This document shows positions 17,361-23,681 of a stretch of 36,871 nucleotides of DNA, one piece after another. The stretch lies in NCBI GenBank assembly GCA_900322095.1, contig ONYS01000013.1, forward strand, positions 1 to 36,871. Direction: 5' to 3'. Position 1 is the first letter of the stretch, and each line of letters begins with the position of its first letter. This DNA is from an uncultured Prevotella sp. GTDB taxonomy: Bacteria; Bacteroidota; Bacteroidia; Bacteroidales; Bacteroidaceae. The translations under genes were made by a program, and so were the position numbers. The notes beneath the pieces were generated by a model. That model saw nothing but the letters and a program-made list of their open reading frames with translations, did no database searches and was not told where the DNA came from.

Positions 17361-18087
17361 TATACAGTCCACCGTTGATGCTGATGACGTCGCCCGTGAT
17401 GTAGGCGGCACCCTCTGAAGCGAGGAAGGCTACAGCCTCTGCCACCTCTTCGGGTTTGGCGAAACGGTGCATGGGAATTAGCTGTTCAAGGGCAGCACGG
17501 TCGAGGTCCTGGGTCATATCCGTGTCGACGAAACCAGGAGCCACGGCGTTGACGGTGATCTGGCGGGGAGCAACCTCAAGGGCGAGAGCCTTGGTAGCGC
17601 CAATCAGTCCAGCCTTAGCAGCACTGTAGTTGGCTTGTCCCTGCATGCCTTTGAGGCCGGAGAGCGAGGCCAGGTTGACGATGCGGCCACCATGATGGCG
17701 GGGCATCATATGCTTGAGCACGCGACGGGTGATGAAGAAGAAACCATCAAGCGTAGTGCGCAGCACGTCGTGCCAGTCGTCATCGCCCATCATAAACATC
17801 ACGCCATCGCGACGGATGCCTGCATTGTTGACCAATACATAGATGAAATCGTCGGCATGCTGATCTTCCCACTGGTCCATGGCTTTGTTGACCTGCGCCT
17901 CATCGGCAACGTCAAAAGGCAGCAGCTCGGCTTTCCCGCCCTCAGCCTCAACCATAACTTTGGTCTTCAAGGCCTCGGCCTCGTTGGAACGATAGTTGAT
18001 GATGACGGGCATGCCCATTTTGGCGAGCCTCACGCATACGGCACGGCCTATGCCACGCGAACCTCCGGTGACTAATATATACTTCAT
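17356..18087 (-). CDS. 3-oxoacyl-ACP reductase (FabG-type) of the aryl-polyene operon
   Basis: This 243-residue classical short-chain dehydrogenase reduces the 3-ketoacyl-ACP intermediates with NADPH, the ApeQ role. It has the cofactor loop TGGSRGIG near the N-terminus, NNAG, the catalytic Ser in NLASLSGLKG, YSAAK with catalytic Tyr and Lys, and the C-terminal TGDVISINGG. The ATG at 18087 is chosen because it starts right at the MKYILVTGG strand; an upstream ATG at 18120 would lie before the predicted promoter. It is the first gene of the operon. Confidence 0.9.
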   Translation of the reverse strand: MKYILVTGGSRGIGRAVCVRLAKMGMPVIINYRSNEAEALKTKVMVEAEGGKAELLPFDVADEAQVNKAMDQWEDQHADDFIYVLVNNAGIRRDGVMFMMGDDDWHDVLRTTLDGFFFITRRVLKHMMPRHHGGRIVNLASLSGLKGMQGQANYSAAKAGLIGATKALALEVAPRQITVNAVAPGFVDTDMTQDLDRAALEQLIPMHRFAKPEEVAEAVAFLASEGAAYITGDVISINGGLYT

Positions 18088-18106
18088 ACTTCTATTAATA
18101 TATGTG

Positions 18107-18114
18107 CAAAGATA
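18107..18114 (-). promoter_or_regulatory. Probable -7 promoter element of the aryl-polyene operon
   Basis: On the minus strand TATCTTTG matches the Bacteroidota -7 consensus TAnnTTTG. It would place the transcript start within about 15-20 nt of the ketoreductase ATG. I see no clear TTG -33 element at the usual distance, which may mean activator dependence or weak expression. The 22-bp-period palindromic array starts about 80 bp further upstream. Confidence 0.6.
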
Positions 18115-18195
18115 CGACATTTTATTGAGACGTATCGTAGAGTTGACATTTATTTAATGTTTAAAAAATAACTTGGCGCCTTTTTAAGTCCGAGA

Positions 18196-18385
18196 TATTA
18201 TCGGTGGTAATGGAATTACCACTCGGTGGTAAACGAATTACCGCTCGGTGGTAAACGAATTACCGCTCGGTGGTAAAACGTTTTTCCGCTCGGTCATCAC
18301 GCTACCGCTCGGTGGTACGCACACTACCATTCGGTGGTACGCACGCTACCGCTCGGTGGTACACCCACTACCACCCGGTGGTACG
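18196..18385. repeat. 22-bp-period palindromic repeat array, operon 5' side
   Basis: Nine units share the core TACCGCTCGGTGGTA. The TACC or equivalent of the last eight lies at about 18217, 18239, 18261, 18283, 18303, 18325, 18347 and 18369, so the period is 22 bp with one 20-bp step; the first unit is partial. Each core can fold back (TACCAC/GTGGTA). Linkers are related, AAACGAAT in the first half and ACGCACGC in the second. The orientation equals that of the array at 178-250. It lies upstream of the operon promoter, about two helical turns per unit. Confidence 0.9.
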
Positions 18386-18885
18386 ATTGCTAACAATCGA
18401 TGAAAGTTTTGATGCCAATCTATAAACAGGACATCGATTATCTCCTATGGGACGAGGCATAGCCGTCAGTACCCTCCTATACATTTGCGCACTACGTGCT
18501 GGTGTGCCACCTTCGGGGCACTGAGTCCAAGTAGAGAGACGTGTCCTCATCCCCAGTCTGCGCTCCTATCGTCGCTTGACTGGGGTTACCGAGAGTCAGC
18601 CTCTTCGAGGCTGGTTGGTCCGTCAGCAAGCGATTGTCCGATGATGTTCTCTTCCCCTCCCTCTGTAGGGAGGGGGAAGCAAACGGTGCAGACTGCCATC
18701 CACAGTCTGCGCTGGTAGTTTGCGTTCTAGGAGCGTCGTCATTCCTGACGACGAAGGATGTACTCTTGACAAGCAAGCGGTCTTTCTTGGCCGTCAGGAA
18801 TGACGGCCCTCCTACCATTCGGATTTCTAACACTCCGCTGTTTGCTCCCCTCCCTTCGTAGGGAGGGGCCGGGGGTGGGTCTTCT
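18386..18885. repeat. Non-coding mosaic of hairpin (REP-like) elements
   Basis: I see no supportable gene in this stretch. It contains at least five strong inverted repeats: CCCCAGTC/GACTGGGG at 18551-18585; CTTCCCC with its partner around CTGT at 18651-18679; GCAGACTG/CAGTCTGC at 18688-18710; CGTCGTCA-TTCC-TGACGACG at 18734-18753; and CCCCTCCCT/AGGGAGGGG at 18847-18868. A further one, GGCCGTCA-GGAA-TGACGGCC at 18789-18808, has an inner part that is the reverse complement of the 18734 hairpin, giving a BIME-like pair. This looks like accumulated intergenic repeat elements. Confidence 0.7.
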
Positions 18886-18925
18886 AAAAAAAATCCGCAA
18901 TGCGGAATCAACTGCATTGCGGATT
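18886..18925 (-). terminator. Intrinsic terminator of the FKBP operon
   Basis: Read on the minus strand, a 12-bp stem AATCCGCAATGC/GCATTGCGGATT with a 10-nt loop is followed by a run of eight T. It lies about 50 bp after the stop of the last FKBP gene. The stem is the same as that of the terminator at 34316-34357. Confidence 0.9.
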
Positions 18926-18976
18926 ATTTGTTGTGCTGTCCTGCTATTAGGCAACAGTCAGCTCATAAAGCGCTGA

Positions 18977-19954
18977 TTACTTTCTCTTGCGAGAAGCCGT
19001 CTTTCTTGCGGCAGTCTTGGGAGCGGCCTTCAGAGTAGTCTTGCCAACGGCAGCCTTGGGAGCAGCCTTCTTCACTGCATCAAGCTCTACGGTGAAGATC
19101 AGCGTTGAGTAAGCCTTGATAGGACCGGTCTTGCGGGCACCGTAGGCCAGGTTCTCAGGGATGTAGAGTTCCCACTTACTGCCTGCGGGCATCATCTCCA
19201 AAGCCTCAGTCCAACCCTTGATGACCTGATTGCAGACGAAGTTGATGGTCTGGGGATTGCGCTTGTAGGAACTGTCGAACACCTCACCATTGATGTTCTT
19301 GCCCTCATACTTCACCACGACGGTATCTGTGGCTGTTGGCTTCTCGCCAGTACCCATCTTGATAACCTTATACTGCAGACCGGAGGGGGTCGTCTGTACG
19401 CCTTCCTTCTTGGCGTTCTTGGCCAGCCACTCAGTGTTTTCCTCTTTCCACTTCTCGTTGGCCTTCTTCTCAGCGGCCTGAGAAGTCTCGCGCACGAGCT
19501 TCATGGCCTCAGCGGGCTTGAAGTAGGTGGTGTCGTTGTTGAAGCCAGCAGCGAATCCCTTGAAGAAGAGGGAGTCGTTGATGTCGATGTCGGCTTCTTT
19601 CAGGTTCTTCTGATAGTTGGGCAGGATAGACTCAGAAGCGGTTTGTGCAATCTGATATCCGGCAGCCAATGCCTGGAATTTCTTGTCGCTCATTCTTGTC
19701 AGAGCCTCCTCGAAGGCAGCGGTGAAGTCAGCGCGCTGCGTGGAGTCTAGATGAAGTTGTTTTTCCAGATATTGTTCCAGTCCCATAGTAGCGCCTACGC
19801 CGGCAGCATAACTCAGCGAGTCGGCCTTCGTCTTCAGCACTACGGTCTTTGCGGCAGTGGCGGCAGGATTCTTTTTGTCCTTCTTCTTTCCTGCAACGGC
19901 GCAGTTGGCTGTTGCCACGAGAAGAACAAGAGCTAAACAAACAATTTTTTTCAT
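18977..19954 (-). CDS. Exported FKBP-type prolyl isomerase with a basic Ala/Lys-rich tail
   Basis: This 325-residue peptidyl-prolyl cis-trans isomerase has an FkpA-like layout. A signal peptide ends near CAVAG (22), and a short Lys-rich linker follows. The helical dimerisation region (about 45-180) begins with DSLSYAAGVGATMG. The FKBP domain (about 200-290) includes VFDSSYKRN, KGWTEALEMMPAGSKWELYIPENLAYGARK and LIFTVELDAV. The last 30 or so residues are unusual: repeats of KAAPK and RKTA ending in SRKRK, like a histone H1-type tail. It is probably a periplasmic folding catalyst. A terminator-like hairpin separates it from the upstream FKBP gene. Confidence 0.88.
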   Translation of the reverse strand: MKKIVCLALVLLVATANCAVAGKKKDKKNPAATAAKTVVLKTKADSLSYAAGVGATMGLEQYLEKQLHLDSTQRADFTAAFEEALTRMSDKKFQALAAGYQIAQTASESILPNYQKNLKEADIDINDSLFFKGFAAGFNNDTTYFKPAEAMKLVRETSQAAEKKANEKWKEENTEWLAKNAKKEGVQTTPSGLQYKVIKMGTGEKPTATDTVVVKYEGKNINGEVFDSSYKRNPQTINFVCNQVIKGWTEALEMMPAGSKWELYIPENLAYGARKTGPIKAYSTLIFTVELDAVKKAAPKAAVGKTTLKAAPKTAARKTASRKRK

Positions 19955-19973
19955 ACTATACTTTTGTTTTATT

Positions 19974-20036
19974 AAAAAAGCATGGTCACACCGTCCCGTT
20001 CCACCCTTATTGGGAGCAGGCGAAGTGTGACCATGC
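19974..20036 (-). terminator. Terminator-like hairpin between two FKBP genes
   Basis: On the minus strand a perfect 12-bp stem GCATGGTCACAC/GTGTGACCATGC encloses about 33 nt and is followed by TTTTTTAA. It lies 27-90 bp after the lipoprotein FKBP gene and only 20 bp before the ATG of the next FKBP gene. It could be a full terminator or an attenuator that lowers expression of the last gene; no TAnnTTTG element is visible between it and that gene. Confidence 0.75.
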
Positions 20037-20062
20037 AGGTGGTTTATTCTGTCAGTGCGTTA

Positions 20063-20989
20063 TCAACGTGCGCTCATGGGCATAGCGGCAGCACCGGGCT
20101 GCTGGCCTGCGGGCTCAGCCTTGAGCAGCGTCACCTTGAAGATGAGCGTAGAGAAAGGCTTGATCTCGCCAGCCTGGTTGGCCTGATAAGCGAGCTGCTG
20201 AGGAATGTAGATTTCCCATGTAGAGCCAACGGGCATGTGCTTCAGAGCATCAGCAAAGCCGGGGATGTTCTGGAAAGCCTGTGTGGTGACAGGATTCTCC
20301 TTGCCGCTGCGGTTGCTGGAGTCGAACACCTTGCCGTCGATGGTGCGGCCCTCATAGGTGAAGGTCACGCGCCAGGTAGAGTCGGCGATGGTCTTGCCAT
20401 TGCCGGCCTTGAGCACCTTGTACTGAACGCCAGAGGGCAGCGTCACCACTCCGGGCTTCTTCTTGTTGGCAGCGAGGAATTTCTCACCGGCAGCCTTGTT
20501 GGCACCATAAAGTTTGATGGCGCTCTTTGCCTTGAGCTCGTTGACCTTCTGCTGTGCGATGGTCTGTGCCTGCTCAGGAGTGAAGACGGTCTTGCCGCCC
20601 TTGATGCCGGCAGAGAAGCCAGCCATGAAGTTGTTGAGCGAGATGGTCTGTGTGGTATCGTTGCCGAAGCACATGCTGTTCATCTGCTGCAAGCCCTGTG
20701 TGGAGATGCCCATACCAACGCTCAGACCGGCGATGTAGGCAAACTTCTTCTTATCCTTGCCAACCTTGGCACCTTCGTTCAGACCCTTGATGAACTCGTC
20801 GATATAGGCTGTGTCGATAGCGTTGCCTTCCTTGAGCTGCATACGGAGGTTTTGCGACTGGGCAAGACCCATGGCATAGCTCAGAGAGTCGATGCCGTCT
20901 TTCAAATTACTCTTGGGCGCAGAGTCGTTGCATGATGCGAACGTTGCGCCGCAAATGGCCACGATGGCCGCTACTCTAATTAATTTCAT
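20063..20989 (-). CDS. FKBP-type prolyl isomerase lipoprotein
   Basis: This 308-residue protein has a lipoprotein signal (basic MKLIR, hydrophobic stretch, FASC lipobox at about 17-20). It has the same layout as its neighbours: the FKBP N-terminal dimerisation region DSLSYAMGLAQSQNLRM, a long helical part, then the FKBP domain (about 190-290) with VFDSSNRSG, HMPVGSTWEIYIPQQLAY and LIFKVTLL. The tail is Gln/Ala/Pro rich. It is predicted to be a membrane-anchored folding factor in the periplasm or on the surface. It follows the cytoplasmic FKBP gene after 93 bp with no clear terminator between. Confidence 0.9.
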   Translation of the reverse strand: MKLIRVAAIVAICGATFASCNDSAPKSNLKDGIDSLSYAMGLAQSQNLRMQLKEGNAIDTAYIDEFIKGLNEGAKVGKDKKKFAYIAGLSVGMGISTQGLQQMNSMCFGNDTTQTISLNNFMAGFSAGIKGGKTVFTPEQAQTIAQQKVNELKAKSAIKLYGANKAAGEKFLAANKKKPGVVTLPSGVQYKVLKAGNGKTIADSTWRVTFTYEGRTIDGKVFDSSNRSGKENPVTTQAFQNIPGFADALKHMPVGSTWEIYIPQQLAYQANQAGEIKPFSTLIFKVTLLKAEPAGQQPGAAAMPMSAR

Positions 20990-21082
20990 ATTGTCTTTTA
21001 ATTCAAGTTTTTCTTTGTGGTTGTGCCCTATAATCCCCCATCGCCACGTCTGTGGGGAGGACTATGGAGCAAATGAAGCCCT

Positions 21083-21667
21083 TTACATCACTTCGAGGAG
21101 CTCGACATCGAAGATGAGGGCAGCGTAGGGCGGAATCTGCTGGCCTGCGCCGCGCTCGCCGTAAGCGAGATTGTAGGGGATGAAGAATCTGTACTTGGCG
21201 CCTTCCTGCATGAGCTGTACGCCTTCGGTCCATCCGCTGATGACCTGGTTGAGTCCGAACACGGCGGGCTCGCCACGCTTGTAGCTGCTGTCGAAGACGG
21301 TGCCGTTGATGAGTGTGCCCTCATAGTGGCAGCGCACCTGGTCGGTGGCTTTCGGCTTCTTGCCGTTGCCCTCGCGCAGCACCTGATACTGCAAGCCCGA
21401 AGGCAGCGTCACGACGCCTTCCTTCTTGGCATTCTCGGCCAGAAACTGTGCGCCCTCAGCCTTGGCTTTCTCAGCCTGCTCCTGGCTCTTGCGCGTAAAG
21501 AACTCGTTGATGACAGCCTCCATCTCAGCACGGTCCATGGCTGTCTTTCCTGCTAAAGCGTCGGTTACGCCTTGGGAAAAATCGGTGATATTCAATTCGT
21601 TTGCACCCATTTGCTGCAATTGCATGCCAATGCTCGTTCCCAATGCGTAGGCTACTTTATCTTTCAT
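21083..21667 (-). CDS. Cytoplasmic FKBP-type prolyl isomerase (FklB-like)
   Basis: This 194-residue FKBP22-like isomerase has no signal peptide, so it should act in the cytoplasm. The N-terminal domain begins KVAYALGTSIGMQLQQMG, and the FKBP domain (about 105-193) includes VFDSSYKRGEPAVF, GWTEGVQLMQEGAKYRFFIP and YAALIFDVELLEV. It is the first gene of the three-FKBP run, and the length is close to E. coli FklB. A -7 element lies about 45 bp upstream. Confidence 0.92.
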   Translation of the reverse strand: MKDKVAYALGTSIGMQLQQMGANELNITDFSQGVTDALAGKTAMDRAEMEAVINEFFTRKSQEQAEKAKAEGAQFLAENAKKEGVVTLPSGLQYQVLREGNGKKPKATDQVRCHYEGTLINGTVFDSSYKRGEPAVFGLNQVISGWTEGVQLMQEGAKYRFFIPYNLAYGERGAGQQIPPYAALIFDVELLEVM

Positions 21668-21708
21668 TTTTTTTCGCTTTGTTTGTTCCTATTAAAATAA
21701 TTTCTTTG

Positions 21709-21716
21709 CAAAGTTA
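21709..21716 (-). promoter_or_regulatory. Probable -7 promoter element for the FKBP genes
   Basis: TAACTTTG on the minus strand fits TAnnTTTG and gives a 5' leader of roughly 40 nt before the FklB-like ATG. No clear -33 TTG is present at the usual distance. Confidence 0.55.
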
Positions 21717-21759
21717 CATATTTTCTCCTTTTCACCACCGACATTTGGGTAAAAATTCG

Positions 21760-21767
21760 TATTTTTG
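21760..21767 (+). promoter_or_regulatory. Possible -7 promoter element for the sirtuin gene
   Basis: TATTTTTG on the plus strand fits TAnnTTTG, about 70 bp before the sirtuin ATG and divergent from the FKBP promoter. A TTTG at 21744-21747 is too close to serve as a -33 element, so the call is tentative. Confidence 0.4.
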
Positions 21768-21839
21768 TGAAAACTTAATGTTTCTCATGCTCTTAACAGC
21801 TTTGAAAGACAGACAAAACCTAGAAAGAAAGGAAGAATT

Positions 21840-22529
21840 ATGACAAAGAAAGTGGTATTTCTAACAGGAGCCGGCATGTCGGTGGAGAGTGGATTCAAGA
21901 CTTTCCGCGGCAACGACGGTTTGTGGGAGAATTATCCCGTTGAGCGGGTGGCCTCCCACGAGGGATGGTTGCAGGATCCCGTATTCGTCAACAATTTCTA
22001 TAACGGCCTGCGCCGCAAGCTGTGGGCCGCCAAGCCCTGCGAGGGCCATCGGCTCATTGCCGAGATGGAGAAGGACTACGAGGTGACGGTGATCACGCAG
22101 AATGTGGACGACCTCCATGAGCGTGCCGGTTCGACCCACGTGATTCATCTGCACGGCGAGCTCTCAAAGGCCTGCTCGAGCAACGACCCCGACGACAAGC
22201 GCTATCAGGTGCAGCTCACGCCCGAGCACAACGACGTGAAGCCTGGCGAGAAAGCCAGCGACGGCAGTCTGCTGCGCCCCTTCATCGTATTCTTCGGCGA
22301 GGCAGTGCCCATGATGGAGTATGCCGCCCGCGAGGCTATGGAGGCCGACGTGTTCGTCATCATCGGCACTTCGCTCAACGTTTATCCCGCCGCAGGACTC
22401 GTCAGCTACGTGCCGCAGGGCTGCCCCATCTATCTGATCGACCCCAACCCCGTGGGCTGCAGCTCAGAGGTGACGGCCATCCACAAGGGTGCCAGCGAGG
22501 GAATGAAAGAACTGCTAAAACTTATCTGA
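21840..22529 (+). CDS. cobB: Sirtuin-family NAD-dependent protein deacylase lacking the zinc cysteines
   Basis: This 229-residue SIR2 protein removes acyl groups from lysines using NAD. It has GAGMSVESGFKTFRG at about 10-24, TQNVDDLHERAG near 86-97, the catalytic His about 105 in HLHGE, RPFIVFFGE, GTSLNVYPAAGLV and a ligand-binding IDPNP. The zinc module of most sirtuins has two CxxC pairs between HGE and the PxVVxFGE strand. Here that stretch holds a single Cys (ACSSNDPDDK), so structural zinc binding should be absent. The Tyr of the CobB desuccinylase pair is kept in FYNGLRRK, but the Arg three residues later appears to be Leu, followed by Arg. The gene stands alone and is GC-rich. Confidence 0.88.
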   Translation: MTKKVVFLTGAGMSVESGFKTFRGNDGLWENYPVERVASHEGWLQDPVFVNNFYNGLRRKLWAAKPCEGHRLIAEMEKDYEVTVITQNVDDLHERAGSTHVIHLHGELSKACSSNDPDDKRYQVQLTPEHNDVKPGEKASDGSLLRPFIVFFGEAVPMMEYAAREAMEADVFVIIGTSLNVYPAAGLVSYVPQGCPIYLIDPNPVGCSSEVTAIHKGASEGMKELLKLI

Positions 22530-22665
22530 GTGAGGGCGACACGCACTACTGCCAACATCACCGTAAACATTGAAATTCAACTCGATAGTGTTCCGTGGAA
22601 CGCTATAAGTACTTAAAAATCCCTTAAAAAGCAGTAGTTTTCACTCAGCATTGAAAAAGAAACAC

Positions 22666-22673
22666 TAATTTTG
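22666..22673 (+). promoter_or_regulatory. Probable -7 promoter element, very close to the start codon
   Basis: TAATTTTG fits TAnnTTTG, and its last base lies only 5 bp before the ATG of the SDR gene at 22679. Transcription would begin at or next to the ATG, giving a leaderless mRNA. A matching -33 TTG is not clear. Confidence 0.55.
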
Positions 22674-22678
22674 CACTC

Positions 22679-23677
22679 ATGAAGATATTAATTACCGGAG
22701 CCAGTGGCTTTATAGGCAGCTTTATCGTGGAGGAGGCTCTCTACCGAGGCTGGGAAACCTGGGCAGGCGTGAGACCAACAAGTTCACGACGCTACCTGCA
22801 AGACAAGCGTATCAACTTTCTCAATATCAACCTCGGCTCAGAGGATGAATTGGTGGAACAGCTTCGTGGTAAAGACTTCGATTACGTGGTTCATGCCGCA
22901 GGAGCCACAAAGTGTCTTCATAAAGAGGATTTCTTCCGTATCAATACCGAAGGAACGAAGAATCTTGTAGGCGCCCTGCTGAAGCTGGGCATGCCCATCA
23001 AGAAGTTCATCTACTTTTCGTCGCTCAGCGTGTTTGGCGCCATCCATGAGCAACAGCCCTATGTGGAAATCAAGGAGACCGACACGCCGCATCCCAATAC
23101 GGCCTACGGCGAGAGCAAGCTGGCCTCGGAACAGTTTCTCGACAGCGTGAAAGACCGGTTGCCGGTGGTGATACTGCGGCCCACCGGCGTCTACGGCCCG
23201 CGCGAGCGCGACTACTTCCTGCTGGCGCAGAGCATCAGCCGCCACATGGACTTCGCCGCAGGCTTCAAGCGGCAGGACATCACGTTCATCTTCGTGCGCG
23301 ACCTCGTGGATGCCGCCTTCCTCGCCATGGAGAACGGCAAGAGCGGCAGAAAGTATTTCCTCTCCGACGGAAAGGTCTACAGCAGCCGCACGTTCAGCAA
23401 CCTCTGCTGGAAGGAGCTGGGACAGCCGTGGATGATTCGCGTGAAAGCCCCGCTGTGGCTGCTGCGCATCATCACCTTCTTCGGCGAATACTGGGGACGA
23501 CTGACCGGCCGCATGACGGCTCTCAACAACGACAAGTACAACATCCTGAAACAGCGCAACTGGCGCTGCGACATTTCAGCGGCCCGGAAGGAACTGGGAT
23601 TCAATCCGCTCTATGACCTGCCGATGGGCGTCAACGAGACCATCGACTGGTATCTGGAAAACGAATGGATTAAATGA
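22679..23677 (+). CDS. Extended SDR: NAD-dependent epimerase/dehydratase/reductase
   Basis: This 332-residue extended short-chain dehydrogenase has the NAD loop GASGFIG at 7-13, HAAGATKC, SSLSVFG and the catalytic YGESK with Tyr and Lys. RPTGVYGPRERDY follows in the substrate region. Family members act on sugar nucleotides, sterols, flavonoids or long-chain keto-lipids, and the sequence does not settle which. The next gene, 4 bp away, codes for a PAP2/Aur1-like membrane enzyme of lipid metabolism, and lipid export and acylation genes follow. I infer a lipid (possibly sphingolipid) keto-reductase more readily than a sugar epimerase. Confidence 0.8.
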   Translation: MKILITGASGFIGSFIVEEALYRGWETWAGVRPTSSRRYLQDKRINFLNINLGSEDELVEQLRGKDFDYVVHAAGATKCLHKEDFFRINTEGTKNLVGALLKLGMPIKKFIYFSSLSVFGAIHEQQPYVEIKETDTPHPNTAYGESKLASEQFLDSVKDRLPVVILRPTGVYGPRERDYFLLAQSISRHMDFAAGFKRQDITFIFVRDLVDAAFLAMENGKSGRKYFLSDGKVYSSRTFSNLCWKELGQPWMIRVKAPLWLLRIITFFGEYWGRLTGRMTALNNDKYNILKQRNWRCDISAARKELGFNPLYDLPMGVNETIDWYLENEWIK

Positions 23678-23681
23678 GATA

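Noticed and set aside
18196..18385. CRISPR array
   Set aside because: The repeat period is only 22 bp, linkers of about 7 bp are themselves repeated, no spacers of normal length exist, and no cas gene is near. The array is palindromic and tandem, not repeat-spacer.
18368..18550. Small minus-strand open frame of 60 codons
   Set aside because: It lies wholly within repeat and hairpin elements, has no promoter or family signature, and begins inside an inverted-repeat block.
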